NCBI GenBank assembly: GCA_030340625.1 | Contig: JAOPHQ010004278.1 | Location: 18,501 to 82,500, forward strand | Length of the DNA stretch: 64,000 bases | Reading direction: 5' to 3' | DNA from: Merluccius polli | Taxonomy: Eukaryota > Chordata > Actinopteri > Gadiformes > Merlucciidae | Shown: positions 1 through 13,001 of the stretch, one piece after another | Layout of the letters: each line of letters begins with the position of its first letter | How positions within the stretch are numbered: position 1 is the first letter of the stretch | Program-made: the position numbers and the translations under genes | The notes under the pieces: model-generated | Database searches by the model: none | What the model was told of the DNA's origin: nothing | What the model saw: only the letters and a program-made list of their open reading frames with translations

Positions 1-27
1 CCTCTCTGAGATAAATACATCTCCTCT

Positions 28-43
28 CACACACACACTCACA

Positions 44-97
<54 letters not shown>

Positions 98-123
98 GAA
101 ATGGGGTGGGGGGGGGGGGGGGG
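28..123. repeat. (CA)n tract followed by a 16-base G run
   Basis: Microsatellite 28-95 with two CACT interruptions, then G at 108-123. Open frames over it are artefacts of the repeat. Confidence 0.9.
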
Positions 124-1909
124 CAGAATACCGTACTCATTTCACGGGTCACACTGCCATACAAGCCAATAACGGCAGAGGGGAAAAGCATTAGGTGTTA
201 TCCGCTTCCCCATTCAAATAGCAAACAGCGGTGTGCGGGGGGCCGTGCCAGAGATATCAGCCGCCCGCCGTACGCAGTGTGTCCTTGTAATGAGGTTGCA
301 GCCGCCGTCGCCATAACTACACTCACTCCAGTCACTTTAGCCAGCTCGGTTTATGCTCGTGAATGACTTCGCCTAATTTACTCGGTATGTACGTGTGTGT
401 GTGTGTGTGCGAGCGGGGGTCTAGCCATCCTCCAACCGGGGAGACCCGAACGAAAGAGGGCAAAGTCATTTGAGGAATCGAATGTCACTTTCATGAGCAT
501 CACGTTTGTTCCTTCGAAGACGAACGGCACTTTGCATACTTTGGTATATGAGCCAAGACCAGCAGCTCAACAGAGATGTGAATAGCAGATTCAGGGCCCT
601 TATCAGTGATGTCCTGCTGAAAGACAAGGTGGGCACGCTTGTTGAAGAGGTGCCTAATATCAATGGGGAAATAAGCCAACAAGGTCAAATAAGCCCATTT
701 AGATGTAATGTTGCCTTGAAGGATTGTTTTCAGTGGCAGCTAGAGACCACAGACAACTCACCCTTCCAGATTCATCATCAAAGTCAGCTCAGTCAAAGGT
801 AATTACTGACATTATTTGATTTTCTCACTGCCTTACAGTCCTGATTTTTGGGATGTCACACCAAAACTGTTTCATTTGTATGTGTATGTGTGTGTGTGTG
901 TGTTTGCCATTCAGTGTATGTCCCATTATGTACGCCCATCACATACTACCTGACATTACAGTACAACAACAACTTCAAGCGGACTGCTAGCCCAGCTCCT
1001 AGGAGGTCACATTAAAGCTGAGCTTGTCTTTTCCAATGCATCGCAACTGATATGACAACTGCCACAGCCTATAGCCAAGCCTCACTTATTACGTAGAGCA
1101 TCACTTTTACCAGCGCGCTGGATCTGTGCATTGTCAATTAGACCACAGTGCCATTGTGTACGGACGCGTGTGTGGGTGTGTGCGTGTGCGTGCGTGCGTG
1201 CGTGGGAGGATATAAGTCTATCCGACAAATCAAATCCAGAGCTAATTTAATAGCGTGTCCTTATTACTGGCATCTCTGGCTCTGTGTGCTGCTGGGGTAA
1301 TGGCTCCTTATCAGCCCTCTCTAAACTCATTGGATGCTACTCCTGTGTTCTCTTTGGGAGAAAGGGGAGCGCTGCGTTTTCTTTAAATGGCGTTGTACGA
1401 CGTGAACGTGTGTTTGTATGCGAGGACGTTGCACAGCGATTGCTGCGTACCGCTGATCTCTTGTGGTTGAGTTCAAGGGGATTTTCGGTCCGGCTCTTTC
1501 CCTGCGGATCCGTATCACAAACAAACCGCTCCAGTCAACACATGATTAGCTCTCAGCGTTGCCGGTGCCGCTAATGTTTTCCTATGGAGTCGAGTGTTAA
1601 AGCCCAACCTTAGCGTCGGCGCTGCCCAAAGCGCAGCGGACCGCTCGGATTCTCCACCTTGACGCTGCGCTCAAAGTTGAATCGATTTCATGCATTGTTT
1701 CCGATCCCATTACAGCTTTGGTTTGCCGTTCTAAAAACAACAGAAATGAATCGCCAGCGGCTTTCTTCATTTCTTAACCTAAACACATGTTTAATGGATT
1801 TAAAGGAAACCCCCCATCTGTTGGTGGGCTACAACGCCCAACCTAGCGTCCACCAATTTGCTGGATGTTTAGCATGTGTTGACCCCTCTACAGTGGGTTG
1901 CATCGATCG

Positions 1910-1911
<2 letters not shown>
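124..1911. other. No gene recognised
   Basis: Unique-looking sequence. An open stretch ends at 802 (preceded by MSQDQQLNRDVNSRFRALIS from 548) with a donor-like AAAGGTAATT at its end. It matches nothing I know and has no acceptor I trust, so it is not called a gene. Confidence 0.5.

Positions 1912-1966
<55 letters not shown>
1912..1966. repeat. (CA)n microsatellite
   Basis: About 27 uninterrupted CA units. Confidence 0.92.
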
Positions 1967-1967
<1 letters not shown>

Positions 1968-2272
1968 GTGCCCTGCAGCGAGTCACTGTGCAGGTTGCTG
2001 CACTGGGGAGCAGGCGGATACAGTTCGATTGAATCATTTAATGTACAGCGAACCGCAAAACAGCCGGCAAGAATACAGTGGTTTGGGCAGTCTCTCTCTC
2101 TCTCTCTCTCTCGCTCGCTCTCTCGGGGGTGTTAGGGGCTGTTGGGTCCTGTCATATTTACCTTCACCCCGGGCTGTGAACGCCTGTGAAACGGTGCATG
2201 GCAGGGGTAGTCAAGCTGGACAATGTATTTTTCATATGGACCCACTATTCCTCTCTGCAGTCAATCTCATAG

Positions 2273-2287
2273 ACACACACACACTTA

Positions 2288-2375
<88 letters not shown>
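2273..2375. repeat. (CA)n microsatellite
   Basis: About 50 CA units with one interruption at 2285-2290. Confidence 0.92.
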
Positions 2376-2376
<1 letters not shown>

Positions 2377-3132
2377 GGTTAGCGTCTGGCCTTGTTAGCC
2401 CCCATAGAGTAACAATATGCTCAATATGCCAAGCGGGACCCGGGTGCAGTTGAAGAGGAAGAAACCGAGAAACGACTAAGCGGCTGATTGTAGTGCTGAA
2501 CACGGCGCCGTGTTTGATTGTCTCGCACACATCCCGACGATGACTTAGAAGTGTGTTACGGAAACGATCTCTTCCCCAGTGATGCGGTGGAGGCCTTGAT
2601 CGTCACTCATGCGCACATGAATGCACCCCCCACCCCCACACACACACACACACACACATTTCTGAAAAATAAATAGATTTGCGGAGAAATGCGCTGCTGC
2701 TTTTCGTACTTTCCTCCCTTAGCCTGTAACCCTTCCCTTTGTGACATCTAGGGGACCACTTTTACCAGGCGTGATTGCTACAACCACTGTATTTGTTTTT
2801 CATCAAAAGGGAATTGTGTCAACACAACATTAGGTTTCCATTCGACGCTTATTGACAGGTGAGATTGTTGAAGTTTTTGGTTTCATTTTAGGGCTTTCTG
2901 GTATTTGTTTTGTGGGTGAGTAGACATTTTCATTTACTTTTTTACAACTTTACTAAGCAAAAAAATACACAGATGTTGTGTTTAGTTTCTATCTGGAAGG
3001 AAGGTCAGCTCTGTGGCTTTTGTTCTATTTCTTTGGTCGAAGGCCCACTACCTTAAGGCTCTGTTATCAAACTAAGTCGGCCACATGTTGAAATACACTG
3101 AAGATTGAACAAAATGACTGAATTGTGACGTG

Positions 3133-3620
3133 AAGTGTTTCCCCAACATGCATCCAGCCGTGAATTTAATGTTGGGCGTCCCAAATGCTATTTATTTTAT
3201 TTAAAAACATATATATCATAGGTGCACCCTCCTGCACATCCCTCAATTGTTGTATTGTCATTGGCGAAATATTGTAAAAAAAATAGTGTTCTGCTATAGA
3301 ATAATAAAAACCGCATTAGCTCACAAATGGCTTTAGACTAAATGTAGGAAGCATAAAGAGAGAAAAGTAAAACAACAAGTGGCTCAATAATAGAAAGTAG
3401 CCTACATATTTGATTGTGTAGAACAGAAGCAACAGTATTATGAAACCCAGACGATAGGACGGCTATAAATCACAGACTGAAAACTGTGTTTGCGCTAACA
3501 TTAATGCCAAAAAAGATTTGGCTCGAGCACATCGAGCACTGTGCACACACACATTAACATAGCGCACCTCACACACACCTCAGCACCGCTGCTGGAGAGG
3601 AAATTGTAGGGGAAACACTG
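3133..3620. mobile_element. hAT-like MITE with AGTGTTTCCCC ends
   Basis: The left end AGTGTTTCCCCAACA and the right end TGTAGGGGAAACACTG are inverted repeats about 490 bp apart. The right terminus gives CAGTG when reversed, fitting hAT ends. The flanks do not show a clear duplication, so the exact limits are uncertain. An open frame at 3621-3845 beyond the right end is not recognised as a gene. Confidence 0.5.
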
Positions 3621-5344
3621 GTGAACTCTGCTGAGTTCACCATCACCAAGGTAGCCATCTTTTATGCCCATTGGACCTTGGAGGTTTTTTTAGAGGGTGG
3701 GACGTGGCACCTTCCCAAAAAAGAAATAATGGAACGGTTTGATATGGCCCTCTCTCGCTCTACTTCCTCTAGGTTAGACAGGGATGGGGAAGCAAACACA
3801 CACCCTGGGCCCGGTGGCCATTTTGTTCTCCAAAGATGTGATTAAACAGTTGTGTTGACGATGTCAGCAATGTCCCCATCCCTCTAAAGAGTTAAAAAAA
3901 ATAATCAAATATTGAAATGACAGTTTGGATTGACATAGCAAGTACAACACATTAAAGTCAGTGATAGCCTATTAAAAACTCAAATAGGCTCGCCAATAAA
4001 AGTGTGCTACTCTAATTTAATTTAATTTCAGGTGATTTCAATTTTTAACAGGCAAACTACACAAGATTGAGTATATTTGAAATCCCTATTGTCATCTTTA
4101 TGGAACAACACCGCATGTAATGAACATTTTAAAATATAAATGTAACAGTGCATGAGGTCTGAGAGTATTAGCACATTACACTGATGGATGTGTCATTCAT
4201 AGTATGTGTCCCTGTGTGTCCAGGGCACATTGTATTTCCCAGGAGGCAGAGCAGCTGCTGTAAATGACTGCATTATCTGCTGGGAGCACTGCTCAGCATT
4301 TAAACACACCGTTATGTTATGGAAACAAGTTCCCCCGTGACCCCCACAAGAGATACCAATCCTTGGAAATTGGTATATTTAAAATAATGCGATACTGGAG
4401 ATAGGAGTACTTATTTGCTATTCTGGTAGAACACAAGAGACAGCACTTGTACTGTCATACATATTTGAGTATGGTGGGGTTGAGGATTAGGAAGCACAAT
4501 TAAATTGGATTGCTCTCCATCCACCAAGCGTCATTGATTGTATATTGCTTTAATCAAGTCCACAATCTTTCACTTTCATATTCTATGCAGAGGACACTGC
4601 AACATTAAAAACTAGTTTGATGGGTGTGTAGGAGTAGTTATCGCAATTGAGATAAACGTCCCTATTAAGCCCATGTACTATATGAGCCCATTTGCAACTT
4701 CTGAGTCAAATAAAATTGTTAAATGTATGTCATGTGCGTCTTTTAACCATACATTCACTGATGTTCCCTTTAAGCCCACCTGCTCCCTTTAAGTCACCTT
4801 GACTATGTTTCAGTGGGGAATTTGTCCGTTTTGACCATTGAACTATTTTCCTTCCTAATTTTGACCTCACCTGATGAATCAGCTCCATAATTTTGGATAA
4901 ATAATATACATATATACATATCATTTATATTGCATAGGTCTATTTATTTTGGATAGGCTTATATTATATACTAACATTAGCAATAATTTAATCTTTACTT
5001 TTCAGATGACTGAAAGTGATGTGCTACGATTAGTTTGAGATGACTAAAACATGAAAGAACTACAGTTCATGCCCATGCATGATAGAAGCATGCTATCTGT
5101 ACAGAGAGGGAGCAATGTGAAATATCTTATTTCTGGCAAAAAGTTATGGAGCCGACACAAAGTAATTGAGAACTGAAGGAGCAGCTTAGCATTGATGCAC
5201 AACAGGAACATGTGATCTACCTGCTGGTAGAGCAGGAGGTTTGGGTTATAGGGGCTGATAGGCTAAGATACCATGAAACAGTGGGCAGCCTAATATGAGT
5301 GATTTATGTAATCCAGTGGTTCTCAATGTGAGAGCAGGAGGGAA
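3621..5344. other. No gene recognised
   Basis: A/T-rich intergenic-type sequence with only short open frames. No repeat family identified. Confidence 0.5.
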
Positions 5345-5473
5345 CAGATCGCTGTCTGCACAACTGGGAATGCAGCAGGACAGACCCTCCCACCCTATGT
5401 GGTATACAAGGGGGAAACACCTCTATGGATCTTGGTGTGAGGGTGGCCCAGAGGATGCCCGCTACGCCATGAC

Positions 5474-5639
5474 CAGTGGCGATCTTAGCTATTTGGGGGC
5501 TCCAGGCAAACAGACAGGGGAGGGTGCGATTGTTGACCGGGGGGGGGGGAAGAAGGTGCGTGCGCGATTGTCGACGGGGGGGGGGGAGTGCGCGATTGTT
5601 GACGGGGGGGGGGTTGCGCCATAGTACGGCCCGCCTCTG
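5474..5639. mobile_element. Short hAT-like MITE with G-rich minisatellite core
   Basis: The ends CAGTGGCG... and ...CGCCTCTG are inverted (CAGWGGCG), flanked by GCCATGAC (5466-5473) and GCCATGGC (5640-5647), seven of eight bases identical. The 166-bp element consists mostly of three imperfect units of GTGCGCGATTGTTGACNGGG with expanding G runs. It lies inside the transposase remnant. Confidence 0.55.
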
Positions 5640-5813
5640 GCCATGGCAGACCAATATTCAGGTTGTAATGCCTGCAAATGATGAAATATCCCAACCCCAG
5701 CCATCAACGTCTGCATCAAAGATTTCTTCCTGCAACGCATCATGCCAACCAAGAAGGACAATCCAGCCAAAAGATAGAGAATCAACACTAAAATATGGAG
5801 AGTCACTAATATC

Positions 5814-6972
5814 TAGAGCCCGACCGATACTGGATTTTTGGGGCCAATGCTGATACCGATATTATATAAATAGATTAAATAAAGTCCGATATCAATATAT
5901 CGGCCGATATTTTTTATAATACAGAATATATACATAAACACTAGAGCCGACCGATATTACTTTTTTGCCACCAATACCGATTTTAGGATGCAACAAATTC
6001 CGATAGCCTATTTTATCTGATATACTTAATAATATATAAGATATAAGATATACTTATAATAAATAAACTCAAATAAATCTTTGAAAAGTTTGAATAGATT
6101 AAACAATCAACTGATATAAACAATTAACCCAAATAAATAACATTAACAAAAATTATCATTTTGCTTCAGTCATCCAGAATGAGAGTGCGTGTGTTTTTTC
6201 TTTGCATATGCTTAGATAGCGCTAGTGCTGTACTTTGCCTAATGTATAACCACCTTTTTAGTTGTATGATCATTTGAAGCCCATACGTTCAAAACCTGTT
6301 TGTCTTAATTGGACCGTAAGTGGATCGTGTTTCCAATGAGACCGCTCACACCGGCGCTGCCATAGCCTAAAGCCTCACTATAACTTCCAGCACTGCTCAC
6401 ACACACTTTATCCACCCCTCATTTAAACACAGAACAAGATCTAATATGGTCCTTTCTACTATGCAACGCTGTCCGAGGCGGAGCTCCGTGGCTCGTCTGG
6501 TGTGTGCGACCCGCTTTACATTGAAGCTCTGCCGGAACCGAGTCAGACTCGGACCAAGAGTATATCCGAAAGCCAATGACTTGCTGATGTGCCACACCGA
6601 ACATACTCATGATATTGTAGTTTTTTTTTTAAGCGTATTCCAATAGAAGTGCTTTAACCAATGGAACCGTTTCAGAAATTAAATGGCTAAAAAACAACAA
6701 TCAACTAAATGTCTGCGTCATTACAGCAATATGTTGAAATGTTACATGGTGGCGCTGTAAAAGGGGCATGGTGGTACTGTAAAAGGAGCATTCTTTGGGG
6801 AGAACCCTGATAGGTTTTCAGATCATCTGGTGGTATTAAGCCTGCATGTAAGCCTTGTTATGTGCTATTATCGGCCCTATATCGGTGGAATTTCTATAAA
6901 TATATTTCTATAACTCTGGAACCCAAATATCAGCCGATATTATCGGCCAACCGATATATCGGTCGGGCTCTA
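5814..6972. mobile_element. Non-autonomous hAT element, perfect 8-bp duplication
   Basis: The ends TAGAGCCCGACCGATA and ATATCGGTCGGGCTCTA are inverted repeats, flanked by CTAATATC on both sides (5806-5813 and 6973-6980). An 8-bp duplication plus a TAGAG terminus (YARNG) is the hAT signature. The 1159-bp body has no transposase frame. A second copy of the terminal motif lies inside (about 5943, CTAGAGCCGACCGATATTAC), so the left end is doubled. The body shares sequence with the inverted copy at 16268-20400. Confidence 0.8.
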
Positions 6973-7306
6973 CTAATATCTGAACAAGCCTTGTTGCAGC
7001 TAGAGGAAAGTGAAAAGAAGGCAGCAAAAAAGAAACCAAAGGATGGCAAGACCAAGAGCAAGAAGGCTCCTCTGTTGAAGGCCAATGCATTGGAGGCAGT
7101 GAGGCAGTGAGCAAAGAGGCAAATGAGAATACAGAAACCTGTACCACAGCCTTCACAGTGGAGACGTGTGCTATGCTGTCATGTTCACGAAACCGGCGGC
7201 ATATTACATTGGATCACTCAATGAGTCAGCACCACCAGAGGGTGAACGGTATGTGATGAAGATCCAGAGGATAGAGGGCCATACAACACATTCTTCCATG
7301 CTTTAA

Positions 7307-9326
7307 TGTCAACTCCACAATGAGCTGAATGGTTTTAAAATGTGTTTTTACAATGTTTTCAAACTACAAGCCTAAATTTGATTAACTTTTGAAAATCAAT
7401 TAAAGTTATTGTTTAATTGTAAATCCTGTAATTGAGTCATTTACTATCCTTAAAAGACTTGCCAGTCGGTCTTCAGCCATAGGATAGAGATACAGACATA
7501 ATGAACACATATTGAAAGATGAAGTGTTGAGTAATTTCCACTATAGTTTTTATTTTGTTCGTAAATATAGTTTTGGCTACATGTCAAAGAAGACATGTTG
7601 TAAAACGCAGCAAAAAGGCTGTTTTTTTGTAATATGCTGCAGTCTGTGTGGAGAAGTGGTGGGAGGGGGGGTGCTCAGGGTTGGAAAGTGAATGAAGATG
7701 ACAACTGAGTACCGCTGAAATGTAATATGATCCCATGTTAGTGTGTGCAAGTCTACCGGCTCAGTCGGCCTCAGATCGTAATGAGTGTGCACCGCGTCAG
7801 CTGTTCCAGTAAGAAGTCAAGGAAGTGCCAGTCAAGGAGGGGATTATGTTCCAGGACCACAGCTATTACAGGCCTACATAATTCCCACATGTGTCAATCA
7901 ATCTCTGGTCTGTACTAATCACAATTACACCATGGCATGAATTGGATACCCTTCTTTGTAGACTGCGGATCCAAGCGGGACATGAGTTCTGTTTGTGTAG
8001 AACCAGTGTGGAAAATGTACAGTATTTATTCATCTATTAAAACTACCAGCAGCCACTAGGGCCGGGATTTCACTCACACAGAGACAGCTCATGGTGTGCA
8101 GTTGGAGCTTAAGCAATCACAGACTGAACCGGGAGTGTTTCTTCAATCGCTGGATGACCACCTCATCAGCAGCACCTCCAGATTGAGAAAGCCATTCATT
8201 CATTTGGGCTTTTTATGTGTTAGAAAAAATTGTACAGCAATATACCCAATCATGCACTCATCAGACGCGTAGATGGGAGGCTTGAACGAGATTCATATTG
8301 AATCAAGTTATTTGGTGTGTGGCTTGTCTATATTAATTATAACCCTGTATTACAATTATTTTACCCAATAGACTGAATTTTACATTTCTCCTTCATTTCT
8401 TTCAGATAATATCGTAATGTTTCAACAGCTGGGGGCGGCTGTTTTGTCATTCTTATCAATGGGAACCAAGCATTTTGCTCGCTGCTTTTGCATTCCAGAG
8501 CGCCCCGCGCCAAACACGCCATGAGTGTGTTTGCCTGGACGCCCTGAGTGGAAAAATGTCAACTCTAGAAAAAAGCGCCCGATGTCATTGTAGGTTTAGA
8601 TGTAGCGGCTCCATGATTTGCTGTGCAACAGTAAAAAGGCGCAGCGTGCTGCTCTGCTTTTTTTAGGCTTCAACTAAAAGGCAGTGCAGTGCGCCTCGCG
8701 TTTTTACAGCCTGCAAACGTTTCCGGTTTGATCGCCACCTTATGCTGTCAAGCTGTTGTTTTTTTTTACTGTATATATATATATATAATTTTTTAAAAGT
8801 ATGTGTAATGTATGTGTTGGGGATTCTTCAGGCAGATTCTTTCTACCCACTGGCACTAATCCGTATGTTTCACAAATCATCGTACATTTGCTATCAAGAG
8901 ACATCATTGACAGCGAGTCATGCTGTCTAATACCTCGCACAACCCTGTGCATCCATTTTCTATTCTTTTTGTTTAGTGGTTGTTGTTTTTTTTACTGTTG
9001 GTTGACAAACAGTAGCTATGTCTATCTAGCTGTATCCCCTGCCAAATATTTGACAAGAGCTTGGTGGATGCTTGTTTGTTTTGTAACGGTCTATGCACTG
9101 CTTCAGTGGTGCAGTTTATTTTTTTCCCCAAGATGTTTTGAAGATTGGTTTGGGGGTACTTTCTGCTCTCGACTGATCAAATCAAGTATGCACCTTCACC
9201 CAAGTACTGTAAAAGAGTTCCTTTGTTTCTTGAAAACATTACTCATATCACAGATTTTCTTTAAGTCAGTGGTCTAGACGAATGGCTTGAAATAAGTGGA
9301 CGCCATTTTTTTGGAAAACACACATA
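7307..9326. other. No gene recognised
   Basis: Intergenic-type sequence. The frame at 8801-9277 is rich in Cys, Phe and Trp from T-rich DNA and has no domain. Confidence 0.5.
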
Positions 9327-9376
9327 ATTCATTGCATTTATATAGCGCTTGTCAAGACACCCAAAGCGCTTTACAT

Positions 9377-9380
<4 letters not shown>
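9327..9380 (+). repeat. Fragment of a common fish repeat
   Basis: CATTGCATTTATATAGCGCT and CACCCAAAGCGCTTTACA form a motif recalled as very frequent in teleost genomes, with an internal AGCGCTT/AAGCGCT inverted pair. The family is not named. A (GT)n tract and a 22-base G run follow directly. Confidence 0.4.
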
Positions 9381-9438
<58 letters not shown>

Positions 9439-9443
9439 GGGGG
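9380..9443. repeat. (GT)n followed by a 22-base G run
   Basis: A GT tract to 9421, then G at 9422-9443, abutting the repeat fragment at 9327. Confidence 0.92.
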
Positions 9444-11317
9444 TTATGACACCTCATCCACTACCAGAATAAAGCTGTTTAATACACATCCCTATGATGC
9501 AATATAGAATATGTGCGATAAGACAACAAGGAAAGGTAATTTCTTCAGGACAGGAAAGGTATGCTGCAGCCATAGTGGGTGGGGAGTACCCAGGAAATAG
9601 CATAACTAGCATGACGGAGCCGGCTGTAGTTGCTTTGCATCTGGTGCTCATCTACAGTTAATTAGCCGGTGTTTCCGTCCCATTTCATGGGCTCTCTTGT
9701 GGAAAATGCTGTCACTGCATGTTTACCCGGTGCATCTGGTGCCATGACAACCAGACAGATTAGGGAGTCAACTGATAATGTGTAGTAACGGAAATCACAA
9801 CAATGCCCATGTGCCTGCCTTGCTTCCTCGTGATGCCGTGTCATTGGTATGTATATATAAGAGGCTTCTATATCTTACATGGAGAGAAGGCCTAAAGGTC
9901 TTAGTAGTTGGTGAATGTCCCTGTGGACATCAACACACACACACACACACACACTAGAGGTGCAAACAAGTACTCGAATTTCTCCGACATCTTATAAATA
10001 CATTATATATTATGTTGATATGTATGTTGGCAACTTTAGCAATTTTGGAGCAGAATAAATATAATTCGCCGTTGCACAGTCATGCATTGTTGGAGGCTGT
10101 ATAAAATAGGTTTGTTCGAGTTTCCCATGCGACAAGTTTTACAATAATTCCCGGCAGGAACGTCCCAACATCAAAGCTGAAAGAGAAATGTATGGCAGCA
10201 TAGCACTGCTGTGGTGTATTAAAAAAAATCACACCTCTCAATAGCAGCTTATGCAGTTTGAACTTTTTTTTTTTTTTGGATATTCAACAGATATCCACAA
10301 TCTGAATGTGAATGTGATGTGATGCGGTGAACTAAAGATGTGATCACCAGTATGAGTCCCATGTGTCTAGCGGTGTCTACCTGCCCAGGAGACGGGGCTT
10401 TCAAGCAAAGCCGTCAGGCAGCAGCACTCCTCTCTATAGAGCCATCGTTTGGTTAACATTTCTACACAATCAGCGAACTACAAAGTACCCTGCCCTGCCC
10501 TAAACAATAGCCAAACTAAAATGCAATTCAGCTGGATACATCACGTTTCCTGTGACATTCCCCAATGGATATAACATGAAAAGCACGGTTTAGAAGTGTA
10601 TCCTGCCAACGCTACAACAATAAAAAGCAGGTTTAAAATTGCATGACCAGCAGAGCACCGGTGTGGGTGCAACGCACATGGACTGTATAAAATACAGATT
10701 AAAACTGACTTTTGTTATGTGTAAGTTAATGGAAACTATCGCAGACATAAAAAAAGACACACAAAAAAAAGCACCTACGAGTACTCGAGTACTCCCTGTG
10801 ATTTGAACCGTGTATTCGATTATGTTTTGGCATTTCTTGCATCCTTAACACACACAACAAAAAAAGTGTGTATGTGTGTTCATCTTGTGTACAGCTAGTC
10901 CATGAGAACATGAGATAAGGGAGCTGCAGTGCACTTGGAAGGAAATCCTCATACATCACCGCGGTCTTAAATTGTGGTCCCGAGATCAATTAAGTGCGCA
11001 AGACCGCGCTTGCTCGCTTCCTCCCTCTGCCGTATACTCGGTGGAGCCATTTTTAAATGGGCCTGCGGACTGCCTTAATAAGCTGGGTCCGCCGAGGGAA
11101 GTATAGCCGTGTTGCCGTTTATCATACCTGCATCCTGGCCCTCGGACAACTCATAAACACAGCAGGAGAATGCGCCGGATCTCCCATCAGCAATCACAGC
11201 AAAGCGTCCCCCCCCCCGTCTCTGCATTATATTTGCCTACTTAGTGAATATTACTTGTGTTGCCACATTCTGACAGCGGGCTTCACGCTGGTTAACACTT
11301 AGCAAGCCAGATACACA

Positions 11318-11361
<44 letters not shown>

Positions 11362-12225
11362 ACTGTGTCAACACACTACGCCTGCCCCACCAGCTAACAA
11401 GCTCAGGATAGTTGACTGTGTAAACAGAGCAGCCCTAAAGGTCAATTAGGATACTTGAAGTAAAAGCAGCAGGAAGCCCCACAACAAACAAATGCCGTCC
11501 CAATTTGTAGTTTGTGCCAGGGGCGTGTTTTCAATACGCACGCTCTTTTCTGTAACACGCCGGATCCTCGACGTCCCCTCGAAAAGTCATAGCCTTCCTA
11601 TGCCTGCTCTAAAATGTAGATGTATTTCCAACCTGAGATGCTCCTGTAACACATCTGTACTAGAGCGGCAATGACGCGTGAGAATGCCGCTCTCCAGGGT
11701 GCTGAAACAGCATTGTTCATCCAACGCTAGCCCGGATAAAGTACAGCATACGTGACTGTGAACCGTGTTACCCGACAAGATGGCCTGAGCCTTGGCTCCA
11801 CCAGGTGTACACCGCACTGCATACACCATGAGGTGTGAGGTAATACCAGTCCGTCAGTGGTCAGCACAGGTTCATACTGGTCTGTTTCTGTGCAGCCTTG
11901 TGTGGGTGACTATTCTATTCTCAGCTGGCGTGCAGTGGCAGCAGCACTGTGGGAAGCGATGGAAAATGTCTATCGATAATAAGAGATTAAAGACGACACT
12001 CCCCATTGTCTTTTCATTTGTGGCCGTGTTTTACTTATAGTGCTTTGGTTTGTCTGAAAGATGATCAATGCCGACAAACAAGAAGTCTTCGTTAGATATC
12101 CGCTCTTTTGGCCAACATGAGGCCAGGCGACTGGGGGATGTGCAATTTTGGTTTAAAGAAATTATTCATTAGACAGAAATTTAAAGTGCTCTCTTTCTGG
12201 GTAAACACAACTTGGAGTGTTTTAT
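9444..12225. other. No gene recognised
   Basis: Holds a (CA)n at 9932-9953 and a (TC)n at 11321-11360. GTACTCGA motifs at 9970 and 10780 may be remains of one transposon but no ends could be paired. No coding evidence. Confidence 0.5.
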
Positions 12226-12229
12226 TTAA

Positions 12230-13001
12230 AGGGGCTGTAGACAACTTTTCAACTTTTCCCACCCTAGCGTTTCAAAGTGGTATTATTTTTGCACCGCTGT
12301 CGCAAAGACAAACCAAATCGTGTTCTCTTTCCTCAGAGCCTAGCGACCACAAACAACACAAGACGCACATTCGTTTGGAAGTCTCCAAGATAGAAACGAT
12401 CAACACTTGGGAAATAAGAAAGAAAGAAGCATGTTCACTGAGGAGGTAAAGTGAAATTGGCGTAATTGTATTTGGGAACAGGCTGTCGGCAGCAGGGGTT
12501 GGCGTCGGGGTGGAGGGGGGAGTATAAGAAAACATTCGGAGGAAAACCGTGAGTTTATTTATTAATTTAGTATATAACGGAGACATGAAAGCAGACAAAT
12601 TATTTTGTATGTGTTGAGAAAAGCGAACTGGGTTGGTAGCCTGACTGGATCGCCTGGCGAGGCGCAACATGAGGTTTATTCAGATAGTATACTCAATGCA
12701 AAAACGTAGCATACGCAGATATAAGTAGTGTCATCAGATTGGCAGATGGCTAATGGGGATAGCTACCGGGGTAAACAAAAGCGATATTCCTCCTGGTTTG
12801 GTCGTTTTCTTTGTGCCGTAAGGTGAGCCTTAATTTTTCCAGGGAGATCGTACCCGGTGACAGAGCTGCATAGTGAAAGGGAGGCTTATAAGGGAACCAA
12901 TCTAAACGCTGATGGTGTCATTATTCTGTAGCCATTACATTGTGCAATCAACATTTACTTCACATTGATACGTTAAAGCAAAAAAGTTGTCTACAGCACC
13001 T
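12230..13001. mobile_element. TTAA-flanked MITE
   Basis: The inverted ends AGGGGCTGTAGACAACTTTT and AAAGTTGTCTACAGCACCT are flanked by TTAA at 12226-12229 and 13002-13005. TTAA duplication is the piggyBac hallmark; the internal sequence encodes no transposase. A PIF/Harbinger-type origin with a shorter duplication is possible because the flanks are A/T-rich. Confidence 0.6.

Larger units (their letters stand above)
5345..7306 (+). pseudogene. Pogo/Tigger-like DDE transposase remnant split by insertions
   Basis: Three fragments remain. At 5345-5413, QIAVCTTGNAAGQTLPPYVV is typical of the DDE_1 (pogo/Tigger/jerky) domain. One extra G in the run 5410-5414 shifts the frame, after which KHLYGSWCEGGPEDARYAM follows to 5471. 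The second half of the catalytic domain is missing. At 5655-5813 and 6974-7110 a Ser-rich then Lys-rich C-terminal tail (ESEKKAAKKKPKDGKTKSKK) is interrupted inside the codons for E-S-L-I-S by a hAT element. From about 7181 a piece in another frame (AAYYIGSLNESAPPEGERY) may be the end of the tail. The remnant is non-functional. Pogo-type is the best fit, but I have run no search. Confidence 0.6.

Noticed and set aside
545..802. Possible exon (NRDVNSRFRALISDVLLKDK) ending at a donor-like site
   Set aside because: No convincing acceptor and no recognised family; kept only as a note in the region entry.
1876..2382. Long open frames of alternating His-Thr, Cys-Val, Ser-Leu or Arg-Glu here and at 14565, 21087, 22035, 23816, 29364, 39792 and 62787
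   Set aside because: They are translations of (CA)n and (CT)n microsatellites on either strand, not genes.
8801..9277. 158-codon frame rich in Phe, Cys and Trp
   Set aside because: Typical of T-rich non-coding DNA.
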